From assembly GCF_009857445.1 (NCBI RefSeq), contig NZ_WWCN01000013.1, positions 1 to 64,000 of the forward strand: a stretch of 64,000 bases of DNA, written 5' to 3'. A program made the position numbers and the translations under genes. Shown here piece by piece: positions 10,537-17,400 of this stretch; the first letter of the stretch is position 1, and every line of letters starts with the position of its first letter. This DNA comes from Duganella flavida. Lineage in GTDB: Bacteria; Pseudomonadota; Gammaproteobacteria; Burkholderiales; Burkholderiaceae_D. The notes beneath the pieces were generated by a model. The model ran no database searches. It was not told where the DNA came from and saw only the letters and a program-made list of their open reading frames with translations.

Positions 10537-11487
10537 ATGAATAAACTTCAAGCGATGGAAGTGTTTGTACAGGTGGTGGACGCCGGCGGCTTCACGCGCG
10601 CAGCGGAAAATATGAAGCTGCCCAAGGCGACGGTGTCTACCCTGATCCAGGCCCTGGAGACGTCGCTGGCGGCCAAATTATTGCATCGGACCACGCGCCA
10701 CGTGAGCGTGACGGCTGATGGCGCCGCCTATTATGAGCGCTGTTTGCGGATTTTGTCGGACGTGCGCGAGGCCGAGGAGTCGCTGTCGCGCACCCGGCTC
10801 AGTCCTTCCGGGCGGCTGCGGGTGGATGCGCCGACTGGCTTGTCGAGCGAGGTGATTGTGCCCGCCCTGCCGGACTTTTTCGAGCGCTATCCGGATATCC
10901 AGCTGGAGCTGGGCGCCAGCGACCGTACCGTGGACCTGGTCGAGGAAGGCGTGGACTGCGCGGTGCGCGGCGGGCAGTTGGGCGATTCGAGCCTGATCGC
11001 GCGCCGGGTCGGCATCCTGCACTTTGTAACCTGTGCCACGCCCGGCTATCTGGAACGCTACGGCCGGCCGGCGCATCCGAACGACTTGCTGCGTCACCGC
11101 TGCGTGAACTATTTTTCTTCGCGTACCGGTAAAATCTTCGACTGGGACTTCACGCGCGACGGCGAGCGCGTACAAGTCGCCCTGCCCGGCCTGATCGCGG
11201 TGAACGACACCAACTCGTACACGGCGGCGGGACTGGCGGGACTGGGCATCGTGCAGATGCCGAACTTCCTGATGGAGCCCATGATTAAAGACGGCCGCTT
11301 TGAAATCATCCTGGACGAATGGATCAGCGACGCGCTGCCGGTGCACGTGGTGTATCCGCAGAACCGCCACCTGTCGGCCAAGGTGCGCGTGTTTGTCGAG
11401 TGGATAGCCGAACTGTTTTCGAATCACCCGGCGATGCGCCTGCCGAAAGGGCCAGCGCGCACGCCATCGATGGAGATAACCATATGA
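10537..11487 (+). CDS. LysR-family regulator divergent from the efflux operon
   Basis: 316 residues. The N-terminal winged HTH (about residues 1-60: MNKLQAMEVFVQVVDAGGFT, ATVSTLIQALE) is followed by a substrate-binding domain typical of the AaeR/DmlR-like LysR group. A GAGGG ribosome-binding site lies six bases from the ATG. Position and orientation mirror BpeT/MexT-type activators beside BpeEF/MexEF operons, so control of the efflux genes is likely (inference). The stop overlaps the start of the dehydrogenase gene (ATGA), so the regulator is also co-transcribed with the metabolic genes downstream. Confidence 0.92.
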   Translation: MNKLQAMEVFVQVVDAGGFTRAAENMKLPKATVSTLIQALETSLAAKLLHRTTRHVSVTADGAAYYERCLRILSDVREAEESLSRTRLSPSGRLRVDAPTGLSSEVIVPALPDFFERYPDIQLELGASDRTVDLVEEGVDCAVRGGQLGDSSLIARRVGILHFVTCATPGYLERYGRPAHPNDLLRHRCVNYFSSRTGKIFDWDFTRDGERVQVALPGLIAVNDTNSYTAAGLAGLGIVQMPNFLMEPMIKDGRFEIILDEWISDALPVHVVYPQNRHLSAKVRVFVEWIAELFSNHPAMRLPKGPARTPSMEITI

Positions 11488-12446
11488 CCCAACGCATCGT
11501 CTTTCTTGACCGCGATAGCGTAATCGCCAATGTGCGCAAGCCTTCCTTTGCGCATGAGTGGATCGACTACCCAGGCACACGCGCCGGCGATGTCGCGCAG
11601 CGCCTGCGTGATGCACGCGCTACCGTCGCCATCACCAACAAAGTGCCCATCTCGGCGGACGATCTGGCGCAGCTGCCGGACTTGAAACTGATCGCGGTGG
11701 CGGCTACCGGCGCCAATATGATCGACCTGGCAGCGGCAGCGCAGCGCGGCGTGGTGGTCTCCAACATCCGCAACTACGCGGTGCACACACTGCCCGAGCA
11801 TACCTTTGCACTGATCCTGGCGCTGCGCCGCCAGCTGGTGGCCTATCGCGCCGATATCGAAGCGGGGCTGTGGCAGCAGTCTGAGCGCTTCTGCTTATTG
11901 GGTCATCCGATTTCCGATTTGGCGGGCAGCCGTCTGGGCCTGTTCGGCTACGGCGCGCTGGGCAAGGCAACGGCGCAGATCGCGCGCGCGTTCGGCATGG
12001 AAGTCATCGTACACAATCGCTCCCCACTGCCGGATGCAGCTGCGGATGGCGTGCGCGAAGCCAGCTTCGACGAAGTGCTGGAGACGTCGGACGTGGTGAG
12101 CCTGCACCTGCCACTGACCGACAAAACGCGCAACATGATCAGCGCCAAAGAGCTGATACGCATGAAGCGCAACGCCCTGCTGATCAACACCGCGCGCGGT
12201 GGGCTGGTAGACGAAGTGGCGCTGGCAGACGCGCTACGCACCGGCGTAATCGCCGGCGCCGGCTTCGATGTGCTGATCACCGAACCGCCACCAGCCGACA
12301 ACGTCCTGCTCAACCTGCGCCTGCCCAACTTCATCCTCACGCCACATTCGGCATGGGCCAGCACGCAAGCGATGCAAACGCTGGTTGATCAGCTGATCGA
12401 TAACATTGAAGCCTGGGCCGCCGGCTCGCCACGTAACCTCGTATAA
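11484..12446 (+). CDS. D-isomer-specific 2-hydroxyacid dehydrogenase
   Basis: 320 residues. The start at 11484 has GGAGA seven bases upstream and overlaps the LysR stop. The Rossmann motif G155-x-G157-xx-G160 (LFGYGALG) binds the nicotinamide cofactor. The catalytic set is Arg238 (NTARGG), Glu267 (ITEPPP) and His288 (TPHSAW), all present. Sequence and length fit the glycerate dehydrogenase/hydroxypyruvate reductase group, which reduces 2-oxoacids such as hydroxypyruvate or glyoxylate. The exact substrate cannot be read from the sequence. Cytosolic. Confidence 0.93.
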   Translation: MTQRIVFLDRDSVIANVRKPSFAHEWIDYPGTRAGDVAQRLRDARATVAITNKVPISADDLAQLPDLKLIAVAATGANMIDLAAAAQRGVVVSNIRNYAVHTLPEHTFALILALRRQLVAYRADIEAGLWQQSERFCLLGHPISDLAGSRLGLFGYGALGKATAQIARAFGMEVIVHNRSPLPDAAADGVREASFDEVLETSDVVSLHLPLTDKTRNMISAKELIRMKRNALLINTARGGLVDEVALADALRTGVIAGAGFDVLITEPPPADNVLLNLRLPNFILTPHSAWASTQAMQTLVDQLIDNIEAWAAGSPRNLV

Positions 12447-12452
12447 AAATCC

Positions 12453-13250
12453 ATGAAAAAAATCTCGATCCCGTTCGCCCTCCTGCTGGCCAGCGCCAGC
12501 ATTTACGCAGCGCCGCCGGCTGGACAAGACGCTCTCGCCGGGCCGCAAATCAAAGTTGATGTGGGTGGGCGCAAGCTCAATATGTACTGCGCCGGTAAAG
12601 GCTCGCCGACCGTGTTGTTCGAAGCCGATACCGGCCGCGCGGGTTGGGATTGGTCGGCCGTGCTGCCGGAAGTGGCGAGGCGTACGCGCGCTTGCGTGTA
12701 TGACCGGGCCGGCCTCGGTTCCAGCGATCCGATCATCCGCGCATCGACCGTCGCCAACGCCAGCAAGGATTTGAATTTCCTGATCAAGAACGCGCACATC
12801 GAGGGTCCGTTCGTGCTGGTCGGCGCAGGTTATGGCGCGATGGTGGCGCAGCATTTCGCCCTGCGCTCGCGCGGCGCCAATGTGAGTGGCTTAGTGCTGG
12901 TAGAGCCGATGAACGAAGACGCCCTGCCCGCCGACCGCGCTGCGAAACTGGACGCAGTAGTCGCCTGCCTGACCGCCGTCGAACAAGGCAAGAGAGGAGC
13001 CGGTTGCGACTATCCAACGACCAGCATCAACGGCGACATCGGCCCGGCGCTGGCAGCGGCACAAGCAGCGCAAACCGCCAAGCTAACGTACTGGCGCGCC
13101 CGCGCTTCGGAACTGGATAGCCTCGACACCAGCGCCGACCAGCTACGCAAAGCCCGCAAGCCCTTCGGCGACATCCGCGTGACAGAAGTGCCACAAGCAG
13201 AACCGGCAGTAATCACCGCCGCCGTGCTGCAAATGCTGGAAGCGCGCTAA
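12453..13250 (+). CDS. Exported alpha/beta-hydrolase-fold protein with lost nucleophile
   Basis: 265 residues with a signal peptide (residues 1-19, IYA-AP). The N-terminal half follows a typical alpha/beta hydrolase (VLFEADTGRAGWDWSAVLP, RACVYDRAGLGSSD). The nucleophile elbow reads GAGYG at 124-128, where relatives have GxSYG; Gly126 replaces Ser and differs by one base from an AGT serine codon. No convincing catalytic His remains near the short C-terminus. It is probably inactive as a serine hydrolase, or a binding protein. It lies six bases after the dehydrogenase gene in the same operon, and its stop overlaps the convergent VOC gene. Confidence 0.8.
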   Translation: MKKISIPFALLLASASIYAAPPAGQDALAGPQIKVDVGGRKLNMYCAGKGSPTVLFEADTGRAGWDWSAVLPEVARRTRACVYDRAGLGSSDPIIRASTVANASKDLNFLIKNAHIEGPFVLVGAGYGAMVAQHFALRSRGANVSGLVLVEPMNEDALPADRAAKLDAVVACLTAVEQGKRGAGCDYPTTSINGDIGPALAAAQAAQTAKLTYWRARASELDSLDTSADQLRKARKPFGDIRVTEVPQAEPAVITAAVLQMLEAR

Positions 13251-13729
13251 TTTAGTTTATCGACTACGAGGTGATGGGCGTCATCGAACACCCACACTGG
13301 CTCATAGTCAACTTCAAACAGGTGACCATCGGGATCCTTGAAGTAGCCGGCAATGCCCCAGTTGGTGCGGGTGGCGTGCTTGACGATCACCCCACCCGCC
13401 GCTTCCGCTTGCGCCAGGATGCAGGGCACGTCCTCCGGCTTACGCGCCATGTGAATCAGCGCAACGCCGGAGAAACCAGACTTCTCAGCAGTCGGCTCTA
13501 GCGCATCGTTGGCAAGATCGCTGCGGTTGATCAGGCTAATCGCATAGCCGCCCATGTTGAACTTGACGAAGCCGTCGCTGCTGGTCGGCGAGCGTTGCCA
13601 GCCCAACGCTTCATAAAACCGCGCCGCCTTCGCGACATCCCTCACGCCGAGCAGCACCATCTGCATGCGCTGGCTCGGCGCCTGTGTTTCACCAGAAATG
13701 TAGGTATGTCCTACTGCTTGATCCAGCAT
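13247..13729 (-). CDS. VOC/glyoxalase-fold protein
   Basis: 160 residues from the ATG at 13729. A GGGAG site precedes it by nine bases; a TTG at 13735 overlapping the lldD stop is an alternative. Residues about 25-155 form one glyoxalase/bleomycin-resistance/dioxygenase fold (MVLLGVRDVAKAARFYEALGW, GYFKDPDGHLFEVDY). The closing Glu of HLFEVDY and an upstream His or Gln would be metal ligands. It follows lldD directly and is probably co-transcribed, so it may act on a hydroxyacid- or methylglyoxal-derived compound. That link is only inferred. Confidence 0.85.
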   Translation of the reverse strand: MLDQAVGHTYISGETQAPSQRMQMVLLGVRDVAKAARFYEALGWQRSPTSSDGFVKFNMGGYAISLINRSDLANDALEPTAEKSGFSGVALIHMARKPEDVPCILAQAEAAGGVIVKHATRTNWGIAGYFKDPDGHLFEVDYEPVWVFDDAHHLVVDKLN

Positions 13730-13731
13730 GG

Positions 13732-14877
13732 TCAAAAACTCCCCGGCAGCAGGATATTTTTATCCACCTTGCGTACGTCGCGCAGGCCGCAGAAGGCCAT
13801 AGTCAAATCCAGCTCGTTGCGAATAATGTCTAGGCACTTGCTAACGCCTTGCTCGCCCATCGCGCCCAAACCGTATAAGAAAGGACGGCCGATGTAGACG
13901 CCTTTCGCGCCCAGCGCCAGTGCCTTGATGACGTCCTGGCCCGAGCGAATGCCGCCATCCATATGGACTTCAATCTGATTGCCGACTGCATCGGCGATAC
14001 GCGGCAACGCGCCGATTGAGGACTCGGCGCCGTCGAGCTGGCGGCCGCCGTGGTTGGAGACGATCAGCGCATCCGCGCCACTTTCCACGCACAGGCGCGC
14101 ATCTTCCGCATCCATGATGCCTTTGATGATCAGCTTGCCGCCCCAGCGCTGCTTGATCCACTCCACATCTTTCCACGACAAGCTGAGATCGAACTGCTGC
14201 GAGGTCCACGAGGACAGCGAGGACATGTCCGACACCGATTTGGCATGGCCGACGATATTGCCGAAGCTGCGGCGCGGCGTACCCAGCATGCCGAGGCACC
14301 AGCGCGGCTTGGTGGCAAGGTCGATCAGGTTGGCGATGGTCATTTTCGGCGGCGCGGACAGGCCGTTGCGCAAATCCTTGTGGCGCTGGCCCAGCACTTG
14401 CAGGTCCAGGGTCAACACCAGCGCTGAACAGTTGGCGGCCTTGGCGCGGTCGATCAGGCGGTTGATGAAATCGCGGTCCTTCATCACGTACAGCTGGAAC
14501 CAGAACGGCTTGCTGGTATGGGCGGCGATGTCTTCAATCGAACAGATGCTCATGGTCGACAAAGTGAACGGTACGCCGAATTTCTCGGCGGCCTTGGCCG
14601 CGAGGATTTCACCGTCAGCGTGCTGCATGCCGGTCAGGCCGGTGGGCGCGAGGGCGACTGGCATGGCAACGTCCTGGCCGATCATGCTGCTGGCCAGCGA
14701 GCGGTTTTCCAGGTTGACGGCAACACGCTGGCGAAATTTGATCTTGGTGAAGTCTTCGTGATTGGCGCGGTAGGTGGATTCGGTCCAGGAACCAGCATCA
14801 GCATAATCGTAAAACATGCGCGGCACGCGCTTCTTGGCCAGTACGCGCAGGTCTTCAATATTGGTGATGATGGTCAT
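13732..14877 (-). CDS. lldD: FMN-dependent L-lactate/alpha-hydroxyacid dehydrogenase
   Basis: 381 residues from the ATG at 14877, which is preceded by GGGAGA; the open frame upstream to 15033 runs through the regulatory palindromes and is not coding. It is a TIM-barrel enzyme of the glycolate-oxidase/LldD family. The catalytic His lies in SNHGGRQLDG, and the FMN phosphate-binding segment is DGGIRSGQDVIKALALGA followed by GRPFLYG. It oxidises L-lactate (or a related 2-hydroxyacid) to the 2-oxoacid, normally feeding the quinone pool at the inner membrane. Paired with a VOC protein. Two adjacent palindromes overlap its promoter, suggesting tight regulation. Confidence 0.93.
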   Translation of the reverse strand: MTIITNIEDLRVLAKKRVPRMFYDYADAGSWTESTYRANHEDFTKIKFRQRVAVNLENRSLASSMIGQDVAMPVALAPTGLTGMQHADGEILAAKAAEKFGVPFTLSTMSICSIEDIAAHTSKPFWFQLYVMKDRDFINRLIDRAKAANCSALVLTLDLQVLGQRHKDLRNGLSAPPKMTIANLIDLATKPRWCLGMLGTPRRSFGNIVGHAKSVSDMSSLSSWTSQQFDLSLSWKDVEWIKQRWGGKLIIKGIMDAEDARLCVESGADALIVSNHGGRQLDGAESSIGALPRIADAVGNQIEVHMDGGIRSGQDVIKALALGAKGVYIGRPFLYGLGAMGEQGVSKCLDIIRNELDLTMAFCGLRDVRKVDKNILLPGSF

Positions 14878-14892
14878 GCCGTCTCCCTTGGT

Positions 14893-14910
14893 GATTATCA
14901 AGAGATAATC
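14893..14910. promoter_or_regulatory. Perfect inverted repeat upstream of lldD
   Basis: GATTATC (14893-14899) and GATAATC (14904-14910) flank AAGA, 16-33 bases before the lldD start codon. It overlaps the proposed -10 element, as expected for a repressor operator. Confidence 0.5.
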
Positions 14911-14933
14911 GGGCATTTTTAAGAAAATGCCAA
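14905..14933 (-). promoter_or_regulatory. Candidate lldD promoter
   Basis: Read on the minus strand: TTGGCA (-35, five of six consensus bases), 17-base spacer, GATTAT (-10, four of six). It is placed 28 bases before the lldD ATG and is covered by both palindromes. Confidence 0.45.
14912..14931. promoter_or_regulatory. Second perfect inverted repeat upstream of lldD
   Basis: GGCATTTT (14912-14919) and AAAATGCC (14924-14931) flank TAAG. It covers the spacer and -35 region of the proposed lldD promoter. The core TTTTTAAGAAAAT also occurs in the lrp-dadA intergenic region. Confidence 0.5.
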
Positions 14934-14956
14934 CAGGGAAATATGCGGCAGTGCGG

Positions 14957-15400
14957 CTAGCGCGGGTGGGTGTACCACTGGAAGAAGACCATTTGCATGG
15001 TGAACTGCAACGCTGCGAGAGAGAGGCCGACACTAATCACCCAATTGCGCGAATACGTTATGGTGTTTGCCAGGTCTTCCTTGGTGGCGTAATGAGTAAG
15101 CAATTGGCCGATGTATTCCCTCATGCCGCCCCTCAGGCCACCCAACTCTTCTTTGAAATCATTACGCAGAGTGACAAGCGCTGCGTTGAAATCGCTACGC
15201 TGCTCGGCAAGTGCTTCCTTGAAGTCTGTACGCTGGGTGGCTAGCGCGCCATTAAAATCGGCGCGCTGCTGAGCCATCGCTGCGTGAAAGTCGACTTTTG
15301 TGACGTAATTGGCACGGATTTCTTCGACAATCTCCACCAACGTTTCCATTTGAGGCTCCTGCAACGAGACACGTAGCTCAATGCTCTGATCATTCGCCAT
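14957..15400 (-). CDS. Coiled-coil protein with C-terminal membrane anchor
   Basis: 147 residues. Residues 34-88 are five consecutive 11-residue (hendecad) repeats of the form QRxDFxxALxx, predicting a right-handed coiled coil. A single transmembrane helix follows (about residues 119-141, WVISVGLSLAALQFTMQMVFF). This tail-anchored layout resembles the DUF1640/CCDC90-like small proteins common in proteobacteria. Function is unknown. A second protein with the same general design lies at 30481-30741. The ribosome-binding site is weak, so the start is less certain than the frame. Confidence 0.75.
   Translation of the reverse strand: MANDQSIELRVSLQEPQMETLVEIVEEIRANYVTKVDFHAAMAQQRADFNGALATQRTDFKEALAEQRSDFNAALVTLRNDFKEELGGLRGGMREYIGQLLTHYATKEDLANTITYSRNWVISVGLSLAALQFTMQMVFFQWYTHPR
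15137..15301 (-). repeat. Five diverged 33-bp in-frame repeats (hendecads)
   Basis: Codes for five 11-residue units in register, each with the core (Q)R-x-D-F-x-x-A-L/M at equivalent positions: TKVDFHAAMAQ, QRADFNGALAT, QRTDFKEALAE, QRSDFNAALVT, LRNDFKEELGG. Confidence 0.85.
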
Positions 15401-15477
15401 GACAGCCGCCCGGTCAAGAGAGTCAGTCTATCGTGCGTACTTGAGTACGGTATTTGAGGAATCTCAAGGCACAAAGC

Positions 15478-15509
15478 AAAAAGGCCTGAAGATTTCTCTT
15501 CAGGCCTTT
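15478..15509 (-). terminator. Intrinsic terminator of the tRNA-Arg operon
   Basis: AAAGGCCTGAAG (15480-15491) and CTTCAGGCCTTT (15498-15509) form a perfect 12-bp stem. Read on the minus strand it ends in a T-rich tract (TTTTTGCTTT), just after the last tRNA gene. Confidence 0.85.
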
Positions 15510-15518
15510 CTACATATT

Positions 15519-15595
15519 TGGTGCGGCTGGCAGGAATTGAACCCACGACCCCTTGGTTCGTAGCCAAGTACTCTATCCAGCTGAGCTACAGCCGC
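15519..15595 (-). tRNA. tRNA-Arg (anticodon ACG), copy 3 of the operon
   Basis: 77 bases including the encoded CCA. The acceptor stem is GCGGCTG/CAGCCGC. The anticodon arm is CTTGG-CTACGAA-CCAAG, giving anticodon ACG, which reads CGN codons after A34-to-inosine editing. The T-arm reads GGGTTCAATTCC, one base different from the other two copies. Confidence 0.96.
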
Positions 15596-15653
15596 TTAAC
15601 TTTTACATCTACTGCTATCAAACAGACTCGACAGTCTGCCCAACTAATAAATC

Positions 15654-15730
15654 TGGTGCGGCTGGCAGGAATCGAACCCACGACCCCTTGGTTCGTAGCC
15701 AAGTACTCTATCCAGCTGAGCTACAGCCGC
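15654..15730 (-). tRNA. tRNA-Arg (anticodon ACG), copy 2
   Basis: 77 bases with encoded CCA and the same acceptor and anticodon arms as its neighbours. T-arm GGGTTCGATTCC. It lies 58 bases from the first copy listed. Confidence 0.97.
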
Positions 15731-15804
15731 GCAAAACAAGAAGATTATAACAGCACTTTCTTGTAGAAAACAGAAGAATCTTCCAACTCCTCTGGCAAAA
15801 CTAG

Positions 15805-15881
15805 TGGTGCGGCTGGCAGGAATCGAACCCACGACCCCTTGGTTCGTAGCCAAGTACTCTATCCAGCTGAGCTACAGCCGC
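15805..15881 (-). tRNA. tRNA-Arg (anticodon ACG), copy 1, promoter-proximal
   Basis: 77 bases with encoded CCA, identical to copy 2. It lies directly downstream of a strong sigma-70 promoter (15893-15920). Confidence 0.97.
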
Positions 15882-15892
15882 ACTGTGCAAGC

Positions 15893-15920
15893 ATTATAAA
15901 GCATTAATTTTGTTTTGCAA
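15893..15920 (-). promoter_or_regulatory. Sigma-70 promoter of the tRNA-Arg operon
   Basis: Minus strand: TTGCAA (-35, 15915-15920), 16-base spacer, perfect TATAAT (-10, 15893-15898). Transcription would begin about five bases before the first tRNA. Confidence 0.75.
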
Positions 15921-16035
15921 AGTTCGATATTTTCTATCGTTTAGTTGGTTCAGCGCACGAACCGCCAAATCAACCCATTTACAAAACTGCTCTGCTGCAT
16001 CACTTTCAAACAGCGTGCCGTTCGAAAGAAGCAGC

Positions 16036-16064
16036 ATTATAGGGACACTCCTCTAGCTTGTCCA
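16036..16064 (-). promoter_or_regulatory. Strong sigma-70 promoter with no gene directly after it
   Basis: Minus strand: TGGACA (-35, five of six), 17-base spacer, perfect TATAAT (-10). It points at the tRNA operon about 150 bases away. It could be a second tRNA promoter, or drive a small RNA encoded between about 15900 and 16029. No open reading frame is supported in that stretch. Confidence 0.6.
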
Positions 16065-16088
16065 GCACTGTCTGCGAAGCAATGTTTT

Positions 16089-16316
16089 TTAAGTGCCAAA
16101 TTCCGCCGCCGCCTTGGCCGACCACAAGGCTTCGTTATAGGAGGGATACGGATCGCCATAACAATCCACATGGCCGTCCGCCCCGACAAACTTGATCCAC
16201 CAGCCGGCGTCGTCTGTCAGGATGGCAATATCACCCTCGCGGCAATGGCCGCCAATTTCTTCGCCCTGTTCCAAAACGACTATATTTACTTTCCGATGTT
16301 TTACAACCGTGACCAT
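16089..16316 (-). CDS. Small protein of unknown function
   Basis: 75 residues with a near-perfect AAGGAGG ribosome-binding site four to five bases before the ATG, which supports it as a real gene. The sequence (EEIGGHCREGDIAILTDDAGWWIKFVGADG, then YPSYNEALWSAKAAAEF) suggests a small beta-rich domain followed by a helix, soluble and cytosolic. No family is recognised with confidence. Stands alone between the tRNA operon and the signalling block. Confidence 0.7.
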   Translation of the reverse strand: MVTVVKHRKVNIVVLEQGEEIGGHCREGDIAILTDDAGWWIKFVGADGHVDCYGDPYPSYNEALWSAKAAAEFGT

Positions 16317-16441
16317 TACCCCTCCTTGCTAGCTTCATTCATGCCAGTGATTACGCACATTATGAATATAAATTTGCTTTCCATGGCGCATTGCAGCATC
16401 ATTCACCTGTCTCCTCTATTCCCCTCCAAGGAAATAGATTT

Positions 16442-16471
16442 AGCCCGCTCACTGTAGCGGGCTTTTTTTTT
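16442..16471 (+). terminator. Intrinsic terminator on the plus strand
   Basis: AGCCCGCT (16442-16449) pairs with AGCGGGCT (16456-16463), followed by nine T. It works only in the plus direction, yet no plus-strand gene ends here. Confidence 0.75.
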
Positions 16472-16515
16472 CCCGTGTACGATGCACTCACAATAACAGA
16501 GAGCGCCAGTACCGC

Positions 16516-17334
16516 ATGAATTCTCCCGCCGCCGTCACGCCGCCCGCCCCAGATTGGCCGTCCACCGCTCTCGGCGACCAGGCCCATTGGCCGCCCAGCC
16601 TCAGGCTGGCCGTCGATATTATGCTCAATTCGCCGCAAGCCATGCTGCTGATGTGGGGCGAGCAACATATCATGGTCTACAACCCCGCTTACGCCGAGCT
16701 GATCGGCCTGCCCGGCCTGCATGCGCCCGGCGCGCAAGTGCCATCGGTGCAGCCGGCCGCCTGGAGCTGGAACAGCGGTGCCATCGCCGAGGCGCGCGCT
16801 GGCCACAGTCTCGCCTATCGCGGCTGCAGCCTGCCGGTCTGCCGTAACGGCGGTATCGAACAGCAGGCACTGGATCTGTATTACACGCCGGTCCGCGTCG
16901 ACAGTGGCGTGGCCGGCATCCTGTGCACGCTGACGCCGTCCGCCGTGGCGCCGCTGGCGGCCGGCGGTGCGCCGTTGCGCCTGCTGGTGGTGGAAGACAA
17001 TGCCGACGCCCGCTATCTGGTGTGCGAAACCCTGCGCGCGCTGGGCCATGAGGTCGAGGCGGTCGCTAGCGGCGAGGAAGCGCTGCCGCAGCTGGCCTCG
17101 CAGACGTTTGACGTGCTGTTCACCGATGTCAGCCTGCCCGGCATTTCGGGGGTCGAGCTGGCGCGGCGCGCGCTGGCGCAGCGGCCGCAACTGGCACTGA
17201 TGTTCGCGTCCGGCTACGGTGACGAGTTGACCCGCCGCCTCGAATTCCCTGCCCGCTCCTTGCAAAAACCTTACGATATCGAGCAGCTGCAAGTGATGCT
17301 GGAACAGATCGCCGCCGAACAAACTGCGCGCTGA
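16516..17334 (+). CDS. PAS-like domain plus receiver (PAS-REC) response regulator
   Basis: 272 residues, soluble. Residues about 15-140 match the PAS-type input region common at the front of hybrid kinases in this bacterial group (STALGDQAHWPPSLRLAVDIM, MWGEQHIMVYNPAYAELIG). Residues 153-268 are a complete receiver with phosphoacceptor Asp204 (LFTDVSLPG) and the conserved Lys near LQKPYD. There is no kinase or DNA-binding domain, so it looks like a kinase-less derivative that could accept phosphate from the hybrid kinase encoded 66 bases downstream (inference). Confidence 0.85.
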   Translation: MNSPAAVTPPAPDWPSTALGDQAHWPPSLRLAVDIMLNSPQAMLLMWGEQHIMVYNPAYAELIGLPGLHAPGAQVPSVQPAAWSWNSGAIAEARAGHSLAYRGCSLPVCRNGGIEQQALDLYYTPVRVDSGVAGILCTLTPSAVAPLAAGGAPLRLLVVEDNADARYLVCETLRALGHEVEAVASGEEALPQLASQTFDVLFTDVSLPGISGVELARRALAQRPQLALMFASGYGDELTRRLEFPARSLQKPYDIEQLQVMLEQIAAEQTAR

Positions 17335-17400
17335 CGCGACAAACGGTGCCGCCCGTCAACCGTGCGGAGCAGGCACAGGCCTTGGGGCTAAAATAAAACC

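Noticed and set aside
15519..15881. Regularly spaced identical repeats resembling a CRISPR array
   Set aside because: The repeat unit is a complete 77-base tRNA-Arg with cloverleaf arms and CCA; spacers are unequal and only three units exist.
15945..16457. Plus-strand frame of 170 codons
   Set aside because: It runs antisense to the well-supported 75-residue gene, through the proposed promoter at 16036-16064 and into a terminator hairpin; no coding features.
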